Below are positions 18,201-27,159 of a stretch of 64,000 bases of DNA, piece after piece. The first letter of the stretch is position 1, and the number at the start of each line of letters is the position of its first letter. The position numbers and the translations under genes are program-made. The notes below the pieces were generated by a model, which was given only the letters and a program-made list of their open reading frames with translations, made no database searches and had not been told where the DNA came from. The DNA lies in assembly GCF_900116875.1 (NCBI RefSeq), contig NZ_FPCC01000009.1:80981-144980 (forward strand), in the 5' to 3' direction. This stretch comes from Butyrivibrio sp. INlla21 (GTDB lineage Bacteria; Bacillota; Clostridia; Lachnospirales; Lachnospiraceae).

Positions 18201-18211
18201 AGCATTATAAT

Positions 18212-18239
18212 ACGGGCAGCAAAAAGATTTGCTGCCCGT
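18212..18239 (-). terminator. Hairpin after rpsA
   Basis: A perfect 12-bp GC-rich stem with a 4-base loop, 25 bp beyond the rpsA stop. On minus it is followed by TATTATAATG rather than a run of T, so termination may be partial. Confidence 0.55.
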
Positions 18240-18264
18240 GCAAAAATTCTACTGTTCTAAATTA

Positions 18265-19407
18265 TTAGTTCTCTTCGTTCTGCTCAGCGATAACCTTGTC
18301 GATATCTACTGATACAACGTCGCCCTCTTCCTCAGCTGCTTCGTCTTCCTTCTCGGGAGCGAACATAGCCTTGATTGAAAGGCTGATCTTCTTCTCATCC
18401 TCGTTGAAATCAACGATCTTAGCTTCTACTTCCTGACCTACCTTAAGTACGTCTGAAGGCTTCTCAACATGCTCTTTAGCGATCTGAGAAACATGAAGAA
18501 GTGCATCGATTCCTGCCTCAAGCTCGATGAAAGCACCGAAGTCAGTCATTCTTGCAACTTTACCCTTAACTACGTTGCCTACTGCATATTTCTCAGTAGC
18601 ATCCTTCCAAGGGTTCTCGTCGTCAAACTTTCTTGAAAGAGCGATCTTGCTTCCGTCAATGCTCTTAACAAGAACCTTGACTGTATCGCCGATCTTGAAT
18701 ACTTTCTTAGGGCTCTCAACGCGTCCCCAGCTCATCTCTGAGATATGAAGGAGACCGTCTGCTCCACCGAGATCGATGAATGCACCGAAATCAGTAACGT
18801 TCTTAACTACGCCGTCAACGACATCGCCAACCTTGATAGTATCGAACAACTTCTTAGCCTGCTCTGCCTTCTCAGCTGTAACAAGCATTCTTCTGTTACC
18901 GATATATCTGCGTCTCTTAGGATTGTACTCAGTTACAACGAACTGAATCTCCTGATCCTGATACTTGGAAAGATCTTTCTCATAGCTGTCTGAAACAAGA
19001 CTTGCTGGGATGAAGATTCTGACTTCATCAACCACTACTGTAAGACCACCCTCGAGAACCTGAACAACCTTGGCCGTAAGAACTTCCTTGTTGTTGAATG
19101 CTTCTTCGATTCTCTTGTTGCCTCTGTCGATTGCGAGTCTCTTGTATGAAAGAATAACCTGTCCGTCTGCATCGTTGGTCTTAAGGACCTTAACGTCCAT
19201 TGTGTCGCCAACCTTTACTGCAGTTGTAAGGTCAATGCTGTTATCGTTGCTATATTCGTTCTTGGTCAAGATACCATCGGACTTGTAACCAATGTTAAGG
19301 ATTATCTCGTCAGGCTTAACGTCAATAACAGTTCCCTCAACAACCTCCCCTGTATGAATTGTTTTGAAAGATGCGTTAAGCAACTGTTCAAAAGTTTCTT
19401 CTGACAT
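18265..19407 (-). CDS. rpsA: 30S ribosomal protein S1 homologue, four S1 domains
   Basis: A 380-residue RNA-binding protein with four S1 (OB-fold) repeats at about residues 15-80, 100-165, 185-255 and 270-340; the third and fourth carry the strong signatures VTDFGAFIDLGGADGLLH and MTDFGAFIELEAGIDALLH. The C-terminal tail is acidic. The ATG at 19407 is chosen because GAGGAGG lies nine bases upstream; a TTG at 19425 lies before that site. The gene overlaps ispH by 20 bp. In many Clostridia S1 is fused to IspH; here they are separate but translationally linked. Confidence 0.94.
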   Translation of the reverse strand: MSEETFEQLLNASFKTIHTGEVVEGTVIDVKPDEIILNIGYKSDGILTKNEYSNDNSIDLTTAVKVGDTMDVKVLKTNDADGQVILSYKRLAIDRGNKRIEEAFNNKEVLTAKVVQVLEGGLTVVVDEVRIFIPASLVSDSYEKDLSKYQDQEIQFVVTEYNPKRRRYIGNRRMLVTAEKAEQAKKLFDTIKVGDVVDGVVKNVTDFGAFIDLGGADGLLHISEMSWGRVESPKKVFKIGDTVKVLVKSIDGSKIALSRKFDDENPWKDATEKYAVGNVVKGKVARMTDFGAFIELEAGIDALLHVSQIAKEHVEKPSDVLKVGQEVEAKIVDFNEDEKKISLSIKAMFAPEKEDEAAEEEGDVVSVDIDKVIAEQNEEN

Positions 19408-20242
19408 AATTCTGAACCTCCTCAATAATGTTCTTTGGGGTTGATGCCCCGGCGGTAATCCCCACTAGCTTAACCGCTTTAGTTATATCTAAATGCAAGT
19501 CATCCAGTGTCTGAATAAAATATGTATCGGAACACTTCTTGCTGCATATTTCGTACAGTTTCCTGGAGTTAGAACTGTGCGCGCCACCAATAACTATCAT
19601 TACATCGGCTCTGGAAGCAATTTCTTCGGCCTCTGTCTGGCGTACCTCAGTAGCGTTGCATATAGTATTCACAATATTAATATTGTAACCGTTATTCCTA
19701 AAGATTTCAACGGTTTCTTGAAATTTATTCTTGTTAAATGTAGTCTGGGACACTATTGTGTAATCTTTGGTCTTGTCTCCTTCAAAGTTTACGGCACTTT
19801 CAGGGGAGTCGACCACGTAAACTTCGCCTTTTGAATAGCTTACTATTCCCTCGACCTCCGGATGATTGGCAGAGCCAATTACAATTATGCTCTTTCCCTT
19901 CTCACTCTCCTCTTCCACGATCTTGTGAATACGCTTAACAAAAGGACAGGTGGCATCCATTATCTCAAGCCCTGTTTCCGCAAGCTTTTCATAGGTCTCT
20001 TTAGTCACGCCGTGGGAACGGATAATGATCGTTCCTTCCGTCACACCCTTAAGCTCATCGACAGACTCTATGACCTTAACCCCCTTTTTTTCAAGGTCGG
20101 AAACAACAGTCTCGTTGTGAATAATGGGACCGTAGGTAAAAATATTTTTTCCTGATTTATTATTTATCTGGTCGTATACGGTCTCAACTGCCTTGGTAAC
20201 TCCAAAGCAAAAGCCCGCATGCTCGGCAACTATAACTTCCAT
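19388..20242 (-). CDS. ispH: 4-hydroxy-3-methylbut-2-enyl diphosphate reductase
   Basis: IspH performs the last step of the non-mevalonate pathway, making isopentenyl and dimethylallyl diphosphate with an iron-sulfur cluster. The 284-residue protein keeps the three cluster cysteines: Cys12 (AGFCFGV), Cys99 (DATCPFV) and Cys195 (NTICNATEVRQ). The start is ATG at 20242, with AGGAG six bases upstream; an ATG two codons earlier abuts that site. It lies 34 bp after cmk and overlaps rpsA by 20 bp, in the arrangement common in Firmicutes. Confidence 0.97.
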   Translation of the reverse strand: MEVIVAEHAGFCFGVTKAVETVYDQINNKSGKNIFTYGPIIHNETVVSDLEKKGVKVIESVDELKGVTEGTIIIRSHGVTKETYEKLAETGLEIMDATCPFVKRIHKIVEEESEKGKSIIVIGSANHPEVEGIVSYSKGEVYVVDSPESAVNFEGDKTKDYTIVSQTTFNKNKFQETVEIFRNNGYNINIVNTICNATEVRQTEAEEIASRADVMIVIGGAHSSNSRKLYEICSKKCSDTYFIQTLDDLHLDITKAVKLVGITAGASTPKNIIEEVQNYVRRNF

Positions 20243-20276
20243 AATCATCTCCTACCGCTCATATAGCGGCAATTTA

Positions 20277-20936
20277 TCATCCCTTGTACAGAGTAATGAT
20301 CTTATCTACCACCTCGTCGATCGTCATATCGGATGAATCTACCAAGACCGCGTCGTCAGCCTGTTTAAGAGGTGATATGTCTCTGTGCATATCTCTGTAA
20401 TCTCTCTCGATGATCTCTTTTTCGATCACATCGATATCACACTCAATTCCTTTTTCTGTAAGTTCTTTAAATCTTCTGTCCGCCCTTACCTTAGAGCTTG
20501 CAGTAAGGTAAACCTTGCACTCGGCGTTCGGAAGGACAACGGTTCCGATATCTCTTCCGTCCATGACAACATCTGTAGTCTCCGCAAGTTTCTGCTGAAG
20601 CTCAACAAGCTTTTCCCTAACGTATCCGATGACACTGATCGCCGAAGCCATGTTTCCGACTTCCTGGGTTCTTATAAGTCCGTTTACGTTTTCACCGTTA
20701 AGAAATACCATCTGCTCGCCGTTCTCATGCTTAATGGTGATGTCTGCAGCCTTACATTTCTCAACGATCTTTTCGGTCTCGTCCGCTCCGATTCCCTCTT
20801 TTATCATAAAAAGAGCCATCGCACGGTACATTGCTCCCGTGTCCACATATATAAATCCAAGGTTCTTTGCCACGCGCCTTGCTATTGTACTTTTTCCCGC
20901 TCCCGCAGGTCCGTCGATCGCAATCTGTTTACTCAT
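20277..20936 (-). CDS. cmk: Cytidylate kinase
   Basis: Phosphorylates CMP and dCMP with ATP. The 219-residue protein shows the Walker A motif GPAGAGKSTIA near residue 10, the nucleotide-monophosphate site YVDTGAMYRA, MDGRDIGTVVLP, and the lid region with RADRRFKEL. Ribosome binding site AGGAG. It lies 18 bp after the flavoprotein gene and 34 bp before ispH, in one transcript. Confidence 0.97.
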   Translation of the reverse strand: MSKQIAIDGPAGAGKSTIARRVAKNLGFIYVDTGAMYRAMALFMIKEGIGADETEKIVEKCKAADITIKHENGEQMVFLNGENVNGLIRTQEVGNMASAISVIGYVREKLVELQQKLAETTDVVMDGRDIGTVVLPNAECKVYLTASSKVRADRRFKELTEKGIECDIDVIEKEIIERDYRDMHRDISPLKQADDAVLVDSSDMTIDEVVDKIITLYKG

Positions 20937-20954
20937 TTCTTTTAACTCCTAAAA

Positions 20955-22271
20955 TCATATTTCTCCGGCAGATGTTCCGGCAAGATGTCCCGTTGACCAT
21001 GCAACCTGTAAGTTAAAGCCGCCGGTCTCCGTATCAACGTCTATCACCTCTCCCGCAAAAAAAAGCCCTTTAACAAGCTTGGACTCCATCGTGGACGGAT
21101 TGATTTCTTTAACATCCACACCGCCTCTGGTGATAATAGCCTCATTAAAGTTTCTCGTTCCTATCACGGTTATGGGAAGATTCTTGATAAGCTTTACAAA
21201 GCCAAGCCTCTCCTCTTTGGTTATATCGTGAACCGGTCTCTCCGGATCTATCCCGGATAAGCGTATCATAACAGGAACAAGTTTTGAAGGGAAAAGAGAT
21301 CCGATAACATTTTTAAACTGTTTGTTCAGTCCTTCATCAAAGTCCCTTAGGACTCTCGTATCAAGCTGTTTCTCTGAAAGCGCGGGCTTAAGATCAAGTA
21401 AAAGCTCCGCCTTTTTGTCTTTTTCATAGTGGCAGCTTGCGGTAAGAACAAGCGGTCCGCTTACTCCGAAATGTGTAAAAAGCATCTCGCCAAAGCCCTC
21501 ATACACAGGCTTTTTCTTCTTGGCATTCTTGTTATTATCTTCAGCGCCGCCTTTTTTGCCTTCATCTTTTTGGGATAAAAAGAGCTTTAGTCCGACGTTT
21601 TTAAGTGACAATCCCTGAAGTTCTCTGCACCAGTCTTCCTTGGTCTCAAAAGGAACAAGCGAAGGTCTCGGCTCTTTTACCGAGTGGCCTGCCGCCTTGG
21701 CAAACTCGTATCCGTCACCGGTCGAACCCGTCGAAGGATAAGAAACTCCTCCCGTGCAAACAATAACGCTGTCGAATTCTTCTCGCATTATCGGAGCATC
21801 GCCCTTTTTGGAAGAAACCGCTTTGTCCGCATAGGTTATGGCACTTACGCTTCCGCCGCTTGTCTCGACAGAAAGGACCTCTGTATCAAACAAAACCTTT
21901 ACTCCCGCCTTTTTTACGGCGTTAAAAAGAGTTCTTATGATATCCGAGGAATGATCGGAAACAGGGAATACCCTGTCGCCTCTCTCTATTTTCAGTTTGC
22001 AGCCGTTACTTTCAAAAAAGTCCATAACGGCGGTATTGTCATAGTCATAAAAAGCGCTGTAAAGGAATCTCGGATTTCTTTTTACGTGCTCAAAAAAATC
22101 CGTCTGATCACAGGCGTTGGTCACATTACAGCGACCCTTTCCCGTGATGTAGATCTTCTTTCCCGGCTTTTCGTTTTTCTCAAAAATAGTGACGCTCACG
22201 CTGCTATTCGCAGCAGCAAGCGCCGCCATCATCCCGGCTGCACCGCAGCCGATAATTGCAATTCTTTTCAT
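20955..22271 (-). CDS. NAD(P)/FAD-dependent oxidoreductase (BaiN/HI0933-like)
   Basis: A 438-residue flavoprotein with the N-terminal dinucleotide-binding motif IIGCGAAGMMAALAAA, the family marker KKIYITGKGRCNVTNAC, the second FAD contact VIVCTGGVSYPSTGSTG, and the C-terminal FAGEVIDVDTETGGFN. Its physiological substrate is unknown for most members; BaiN of Clostridium scindens acts in bile-acid dehydroxylation, but most homologues occur in this housekeeping context. A Lys/Asn-rich insertion (KKGGAEDNNKNAKKKK) lies around residue 240. The ATG at 22271 shares one base with the rpiR stop codon. Confidence 0.92.
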   Translation of the reverse strand: MKRIAIIGCGAAGMMAALAAANSSVSVTIFEKNEKPGKKIYITGKGRCNVTNACDQTDFFEHVKRNPRFLYSAFYDYDNTAVMDFFESNGCKLKIERGDRVFPVSDHSSDIIRTLFNAVKKAGVKVLFDTEVLSVETSGGSVSAITYADKAVSSKKGDAPIMREEFDSVIVCTGGVSYPSTGSTGDGYEFAKAAGHSVKEPRPSLVPFETKEDWCRELQGLSLKNVGLKLFLSQKDEGKKGGAEDNNKNAKKKKPVYEGFGEMLFTHFGVSGPLVLTASCHYEKDKKAELLLDLKPALSEKQLDTRVLRDFDEGLNKQFKNVIGSLFPSKLVPVMIRLSGIDPERPVHDITKEERLGFVKLIKNLPITVIGTRNFNEAIITRGGVDVKEINPSTMESKLVKGLFFAGEVIDVDTETGGFNLQVAWSTGHLAGTSAGEI

Positions 22272-23200
22272 CAATTGTTCTTCTTTCTGAGCGGTTCAAG
22301 CATCATTGGATCGTCGGATGCGAAATCAATCTCGTCATTGAGGTACACCTGATAGTTATTCCAAGTCTCCTCAAGCATCTTAAGATCCGCCTTGACCTCA
22401 TTGGGCTTTCTCATGCAAAGTGCGACCACAAGCGCATTTATAACGCTAAGAGGTGCAACAAGCGAATCAACGATAGAGGCCATCTCGCTCTTTGCAAGGA
22501 GATTGCAGGACGAATACAGATTCATCGGAGAATGCACGGAATCCGTTATCGTTATCACCTTGGCGTTTCTGTCATTGGCAAATTCCATGCACTTTAAAGT
22601 CCTCATGGAATACCTCGGGAAACTGATACCGATGATCGCATCTCTGTCGCTTATCCTTATCATCTGCTCAAACATCTCGGTAACACTCGTTGTCTTAATA
22701 AGGACATTGTTACCCCTGATCATGTTCAGATAAAAATGCAAGAAGTCCGCAAGCGGCTCACAGCTTCTGATTCCGACGATATACAAGGTCTTAGCCTTTA
22801 AAATAATATCAACCGCTGTTTTAAATGCCGCTACATCTATACTGTTTATCGTATCCTCAAGATTGGTTATGTCAGAGCGCAGAATTGTAGAGAGGATCTC
22901 TCCTTCGTTGCTCTTACCGAACTTACGGCCCACCTTCTCAACAGAACCGAATTTATCCGTAACCCATACCGAAAGTGCTTTCTGGAATGCAGGATATCCG
23001 TCATATCCAAGGCTCATGGCAAATCTGACAACGGTCGATTCACTCATGCCTACGATCTTACCGAGCTCAGCCGCCGTCATAAAAACAGCCTGCTCATAGT
23101 GATCGCAGATGTAAGTGGCAATGTTCTTTTTGCCCTTACTCATCCTTGAATAGCACTCATTTATTCTGGTTATTACATCAACATCACTCTCGAATTTCAT
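22271..23200 (-). CDS. MurR/RpiR family transcriptional regulator
   Basis: A 309-residue regulator with an N-terminal helix-turn-helix (residues about 1-77; AAELGKIVGMSESTVVRFAMSLG) and a C-terminal SIS sugar-phosphate isomerase-like domain (about 125-255; LYIVGIRSCEPLADFL). Such proteins sense phosphorylated sugars, often amino sugars or uronate derivatives, and control nearby catabolic genes. It overlaps tetR by 4 bp and the flavoprotein by 1 bp. The uronide gene set ending at 23.85 kb lies just upstream of tetR on the same strand, so control of it is plausible but unproven. Confidence 0.93.
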   Translation of the reverse strand: MKFESDVDVITRINECYSRMSKGKKNIATYICDHYEQAVFMTAAELGKIVGMSESTVVRFAMSLGYDGYPAFQKALSVWVTDKFGSVEKVGRKFGKSNEGEILSTILRSDITNLEDTINSIDVAAFKTAVDIILKAKTLYIVGIRSCEPLADFLHFYLNMIRGNNVLIKTTSVTEMFEQMIRISDRDAIIGISFPRYSMRTLKCMEFANDRNAKVITITDSVHSPMNLYSSCNLLAKSEMASIVDSLVAPLSVINALVVALCMRKPNEVKADLKMLEETWNNYQVYLNDEIDFASDDPMMLEPLRKKNN

Positions 23201-23748
23201 AGACTGAACGCCTTATATGCCGATTCCAGCATGGAAATTGAAGCCTGCGTATCAAGATCGTAATCACCTGTAACAGCCATGCAGCCTGCGCCATGAATAA
23301 AGATCCACATCTGCATAAAGAGCTGCTGTGCATTGGCAACTCCCTTGGCTGAAGCCTTGTTGATCTCTTTAACGACATTCTCCGAAGAGCCGTTTACAAG
23401 ATCATACATAGTCTTGCCTTCAGCTCCCTGCTCGGAAATGAAAAGAAGTCTGAAAAGATGAGGATACTTCTGTGCAAAACCAATGTAAGCAAGTCCGAGG
23501 TCAACAAAAGGTACCTCGTGGCTCTTGTCGCACTCATTGTAGTAATCCTCGTAATAAGCTGCCGCCTTATCATAAACGTCCTTTTTAAGCGCATCCATAT
23601 TCTCGTAAATACGGAAAATAGGCTGTGTCGAACATCCTGCTGCTGCCGCGAGCTTTCTCGATGTGATCTGCTCAAAGCCTTCCTTTCTTGTAATCTTAAA
23701 TGCCGCATTCACGATCTCTTTCTGCGTAATCGTAGCTTTTCTGGACAT
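23197..23748 (-). CDS. TetR/AcrR family transcriptional regulator
   Basis: A 183-residue one-component regulator. The N-terminal helix-turn-helix is clear (ITSRKLAAAAGCSTQPIFR, about residues 25-45). The C-terminal ligand domain contains FAQKYPHLFRLLFIS, a block common in the TetR subfamily with WHG-like C-terminal domains. It is the first gene of the operon leading into rpiR, baiN, cmk, ispH and rpsA, and probably controls its own promoter, which is one of the best in the window. The ligand is unknown. Ribosome binding site GGGAGGG. Confidence 0.92.
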   Translation of the reverse strand: MSRKATITQKEIVNAAFKITRKEGFEQITSRKLAAAAGCSTQPIFRIYENMDALKKDVYDKAAAYYEDYYNECDKSHEVPFVDLGLAYIGFAQKYPHLFRLLFISEQGAEGKTMYDLVNGSSENVVKEINKASAKGVANAQQLFMQMWIFIHGAGCMAVTGDYDLDTQASISMLESAYKAFSL

Positions 23749-23796
23749 ATATACCCTCCCAACAATAATTAGCTTTTTATAAAAGCATGCGTTATT

Positions 23797-23825
23797 ATTT
23801 TACAAAATCAAATGTACACTGTCAA
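23797..23825 (-). promoter_or_regulatory. Strong promoter of the tetR-rpiR-baiN-cmk-ispH-rpsA operon
   Basis: Consensus TTGACA (23825-23820), 17-bp spacer, TAAAAT (23802-23797), about 49 bp upstream of tetR. A small AGCTTTTTATAAAAGC palindrome lies between promoter and gene and is a candidate operator. Confidence 0.8.
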
Positions 23826-23852
23826 CGGATTATCATGCACAAAGAAAGCCGC

Positions 23853-25916
23853 TCAAAGCACGAGATTTCCTTCTGTTCCGTAGAAATCAACAACTCTCCT
23901 TTCTCCGCTTTTAAGCGCTATTGTGACAGGTCCGTAACCGCCGCTTTTTTGAGGATCCGTGTATGTGATCCGCTCAATCGGGAACATATCGTCATCACTG
24001 AAGTCTTCAAGGCTTTCCTTGGTTATGACCTGCGAGATCAAAAAATACTTCTCATAACCGTACTGCTTTTCTCTCTTGGTCTTAGCGCATAAAACGATCG
24101 ACTTCTCGCTGTCGGGATTGGTTCCCGTACTGTTTATGATCTCAATGTCATCCCATCCGTCAAAGATACTGAAGCATAGCTGCTTCTCTTTTCCCGTATG
24201 GTCGTGTCCTTTAAGGATCACAGCCTTGTAATCACCTTGATTCTTTGTTATCACCTCAGTTCCGTTATCCGGAAATCCAAATGCACCAAGTGTTATGGTA
24301 ATGGGATTTCTGTACATGCGTATCTTATCGGCACGCATGATTCCGTAAGGAACCGCAAAGTCCGCAAGATTCATGGCTGTATTCCAGTGAGTTTCAGTGT
24401 TTAATTCATAATCAAAGAACTGTCTCCTGTACAAAACGCCGTCTTTTTCTCCGTGCCAGAAGGTCGCATTTGCCTTGAACATCCGGGCATTTTTATCCTC
24501 AATCTCAGATGTTTTTTTATCGTAATATCCGATAACATACTGCTGCGATTCGGCATCTCTTCTTACCGCACACTCCCACGGAAACTTAGAATTATAAACA
24601 AGCTTGGAATAATTCCACATTCCGTGCTCATCAGTTTTTTCTTTTACAACCTTACCTGTTCTAAGCTCAGTTATTCCACTTGCTTCGTGGTTTGCAAAAG
24701 AAAGAGCGGGACCGTCAAGCGTAGTCACCTTAGTCTCCTTCTTTTTAAGCTTATCCCAGGTTCCGTTATTTTCTTTTGCTGTCCAAAAAGGGTGATCCCC
24801 CGGAAGATGCAGGCACAGAAAGGCCTTTCCGAGCCACAACGGTGACTCTGCGCATGAATAGCTCTGCACAAGAGGCGTAAACGGGCCGTAGAAGCCAAGC
24901 GTCGGAACGCCGTTTATAAGAAAGTCGTCTCTTTTAAGAAATTGCAAAAGAGATCCCGAGCAGATCCTTCTTGCAAGTCCCGGATCGACCTTAGAATTTC
25001 TCATCATAAGATTGCCGTCAAAAGCGCTTGTAGCGGCGTTTCTGTAAATACCGCTCCTGCCCCACATATTGGTAAAGCCGTCCCTGTCGAAAAAGTCAGG
25101 ATAAGTCTCCATCAGCTTATTGGAGTTTTCCTCGAACTTCTCTGCGATAAAAGGTTCTTTTTCATAGCCGTACCAATTGTTCCAAAAGGCCGTGTACATG
25201 TTAAAAGCCCAGCATGAATAATAGTCAAAAGACTGCCCGTCTCTGTACCAGCCGTCTCCGACGTAATAGTTCAAGATATTCTGAGCGTGATCTCGCATGA
25301 TGTCTTCGTCAATCTCATATCCGTTCATGTATAAAAAAGCAAGATCAAGCATGTTAAAAAGGCGCCAGTTCTGCGGAACGGTATAGCTGTGCGCATAGTC
25401 TGAAAGAAATGCGGCTATCCTGTCTTTTTCATCTTGCGTATAGGTATCCCAGATCTCTTTTTTGCAGATAAAAAGACAGATCACTAAAGCCGCGGTCTCA
25501 ACAGTCTGCTGATATATCGCATACTCGTCGCCGTTTTCTTTTTTCATGTCGGAATAGTTGTAGACGTAATTGTCATTTTCCGGCGTAACCGCACGTAAAA
25601 CCTGGTCCTTGTAGTAATCCCTTATATTTATTCCGTTTAAAGAAAGTGTTGGTTCCTCGCAGATAAGCGGCGCTGCGATAAAAAAAGACCTTGTAAGTCC
25701 CTCGAAGATTTCCGCCTTAAATCTCCACGTGGGCGCATCCTTTGAAGGATACGTTACGACCGTCTCGTAGCGCGGCATCACTACAGGCTTATCGGCACTC
25801 TCTATATTTCCGAATATCCCGCCGAGAAGATATTTTGCAGCCTCTATCCAGCTCTTTCTGGTAAGTCCCGTATAAGGGCTTAATTCAAAATCCGTATATT
25901 TCGGTTCAAATACCAT
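23853..25916 (-). CDS. DUF2264 family protein, probable polysaccharide-processing enzyme
   Basis: A 687-residue protein matching DUF2264. The N-terminal part (about residues 15-380) is helix-rich with repeated Trp/Tyr motifs (GDGWYRDGQSFDYYS, FTNMWGRSGIYRNA), consistent with an alpha/alpha toroid, and the C-terminal part is beta-rich; this layout resembles polysaccharide lyases and related glycan enzymes. Activity is not established for the family. There is no signal peptide, so it works in the cytoplasm. The start is ATG at 25916 with GGAGGG five bases upstream. It is the last of four genes (F5/8, heparinase-like, GH88, DUF2264), 43 bp after GH88. Confidence 0.85.
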   Translation of the reverse strand: MVFEPKYTDFELSPYTGLTRKSWIEAAKYLLGGIFGNIESADKPVVMPRYETVVTYPSKDAPTWRFKAEIFEGLTRSFFIAAPLICEEPTLSLNGINIRDYYKDQVLRAVTPENDNYVYNYSDMKKENGDEYAIYQQTVETAALVICLFICKKEIWDTYTQDEKDRIAAFLSDYAHSYTVPQNWRLFNMLDLAFLYMNGYEIDEDIMRDHAQNILNYYVGDGWYRDGQSFDYYSCWAFNMYTAFWNNWYGYEKEPFIAEKFEENSNKLMETYPDFFDRDGFTNMWGRSGIYRNAATSAFDGNLMMRNSKVDPGLARRICSGSLLQFLKRDDFLINGVPTLGFYGPFTPLVQSYSCAESPLWLGKAFLCLHLPGDHPFWTAKENNGTWDKLKKKETKVTTLDGPALSFANHEASGITELRTGKVVKEKTDEHGMWNYSKLVYNSKFPWECAVRRDAESQQYVIGYYDKKTSEIEDKNARMFKANATFWHGEKDGVLYRRQFFDYELNTETHWNTAMNLADFAVPYGIMRADKIRMYRNPITITLGAFGFPDNGTEVITKNQGDYKAVILKGHDHTGKEKQLCFSIFDGWDDIEIINSTGTNPDSEKSIVLCAKTKREKQYGYEKYFLISQVITKESLEDFSDDDMFPIERITYTDPQKSGGYGPVTIALKSGERRVVDFYGTEGNLVL

Positions 25917-25959
25917 GTACACCCTCCGAATACATTAACCTTCATATGCGCTTTCTCTT

Positions 25960-27102
25960 TTAAAATATCTCAAGCGCATTTCCGGCAAGCTTCATTATCG
26001 CTTCGATAAAATAATAATCGCCGTAAATGATCGACATGTCGTGTCCGTCACCGTGATAATCAACAGCGCAGTTATTCAAAAGGTTATCCGTATCGGTTCC
26101 CCAGCTTATTCTCTTTTCATCAAGAGTTTTAAGCAGCTTAAATGCAGCATCCAAATATCTGTCGGAAAGCTCATCGTCACCTGTTGCCTGCGAAAGCTCG
26201 ATAAGCCCCGAAGCCGTTATCGCTGCGGCAGTCGAATCCTCAAGCTTAATGTCATCCGGCTGTCTGTAATCTATCGGGATAAGATAAGAATCCGGTATCT
26301 GCGAAAGCACGTAATTAGCGATCGCTTTGGCCGTATCAAGGTACTTCTCATCCCCCGTATATTTATAGCTGAGCGTAAAGCCGTAGATTCCCCAGCTCTG
26401 ACCCCTTGTCCAGGATGAGCCTTCGCCGTAGCCCTGTCCACCCGGCTTTCCGACAATTTCACCCGTTTCCGGATCAAATATGATTATATGATTTACCGAG
26501 CCGTCTTCTCTTACAAACGCTTTCATTGCAGTATCTGCGTGCGCTCTTGCGATCATTTCAAATCTGGGATCGGTCGTCTCTTCGCTCGCCCAGTACAAAA
26601 GAGGCAGATTCATCATACAATCGATTATCGCAAAGCCCCTTCTGTCAACGTCGTCCCAGTTATTCCACGCCCTGATAAATCTGCCGACAATATTAAATCT
26701 TCCCGCCATGTTTGTAGCGGCAAGCATTGCTCTGTTGTAGGATTCCTTGTTGTTAAAAAGCTTATATCTGCAAACGGACGTAGGAAGCCACTTAAAACCG
26801 TTGTCATGATCGAGCCCCTCAATATTCATGAGATTCTCATCAAGCTTATCCTCGACTTTTATTGCCTCTTTCTTGTACATCTCATTTCCCGTGAGCTTAT
26901 AAAGCTGCCACATCTCTCCGCCCCAGAAACCGTTGGTCCACCAGCATATGTCCTTACCCGATTTGTCGTCAAATCGCCCGTATTTATCTGTTGTATATGG
27001 GATCTTATCAAGACTTCTTTTGGTAACAACCTCCATCTTATCCGCAACCTTTTTAAGCGTCGCATCGACCCATTGTTTTTCGCTGTCTGTTAATTTCCTC
27101 AT
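25960..27102 (-). CDS. Glycoside hydrolase family 88, unsaturated glucuronyl hydrolase
   Basis: GH88 enzymes remove the 4,5-unsaturated uronic acid left at the non-reducing end of oligosaccharides by polysaccharide lyases. The 380-residue cytoplasmic protein shows GLDHDNGFKWLPTSVCRYKL (the first catalytic Asp region), AIIDCMMNLPLLYWASEET (second conserved Asp) and the strong family block GSSWTRGQSWGIYGF. Ribosome binding site GAAGGGAAAC. It lies between a heparinase II/III-like gene and DUF2264, exactly the partners expected in a lyase pathway. GH105 (rhamnogalacturonyl) is the main alternative; the SSWxRGQxWG block favours GH88. Confidence 0.93.
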   Translation of the reverse strand: MRKLTDSEKQWVDATLKKVADKMEVVTKRSLDKIPYTTDKYGRFDDKSGKDICWWTNGFWGGEMWQLYKLTGNEMYKKEAIKVEDKLDENLMNIEGLDHDNGFKWLPTSVCRYKLFNNKESYNRAMLAATNMAGRFNIVGRFIRAWNNWDDVDRRGFAIIDCMMNLPLLYWASEETTDPRFEMIARAHADTAMKAFVREDGSVNHIIIFDPETGEIVGKPGGQGYGEGSSWTRGQSWGIYGFTLSYKYTGDEKYLDTAKAIANYVLSQIPDSYLIPIDYRQPDDIKLEDSTAAAITASGLIELSQATGDDELSDRYLDAAFKLLKTLDEKRISWGTDTDNLLNNCAVDYHGDGHDMSIIYGDYYFIEAIMKLAGNALEIF

Positions 27103-27159
27103 ATAGTTTCCCTTCTCGTTTTTTATCTGTAAAAAGATATTGTATTAAAATCCACCCCT

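Noticed and set aside
20955..22271. A bile-acid dehydroxylation role for the BaiN-like protein
   Set aside because: No other bai genes are present; the location with cmk, ispH and rpsA is the ordinary housekeeping context of this family.
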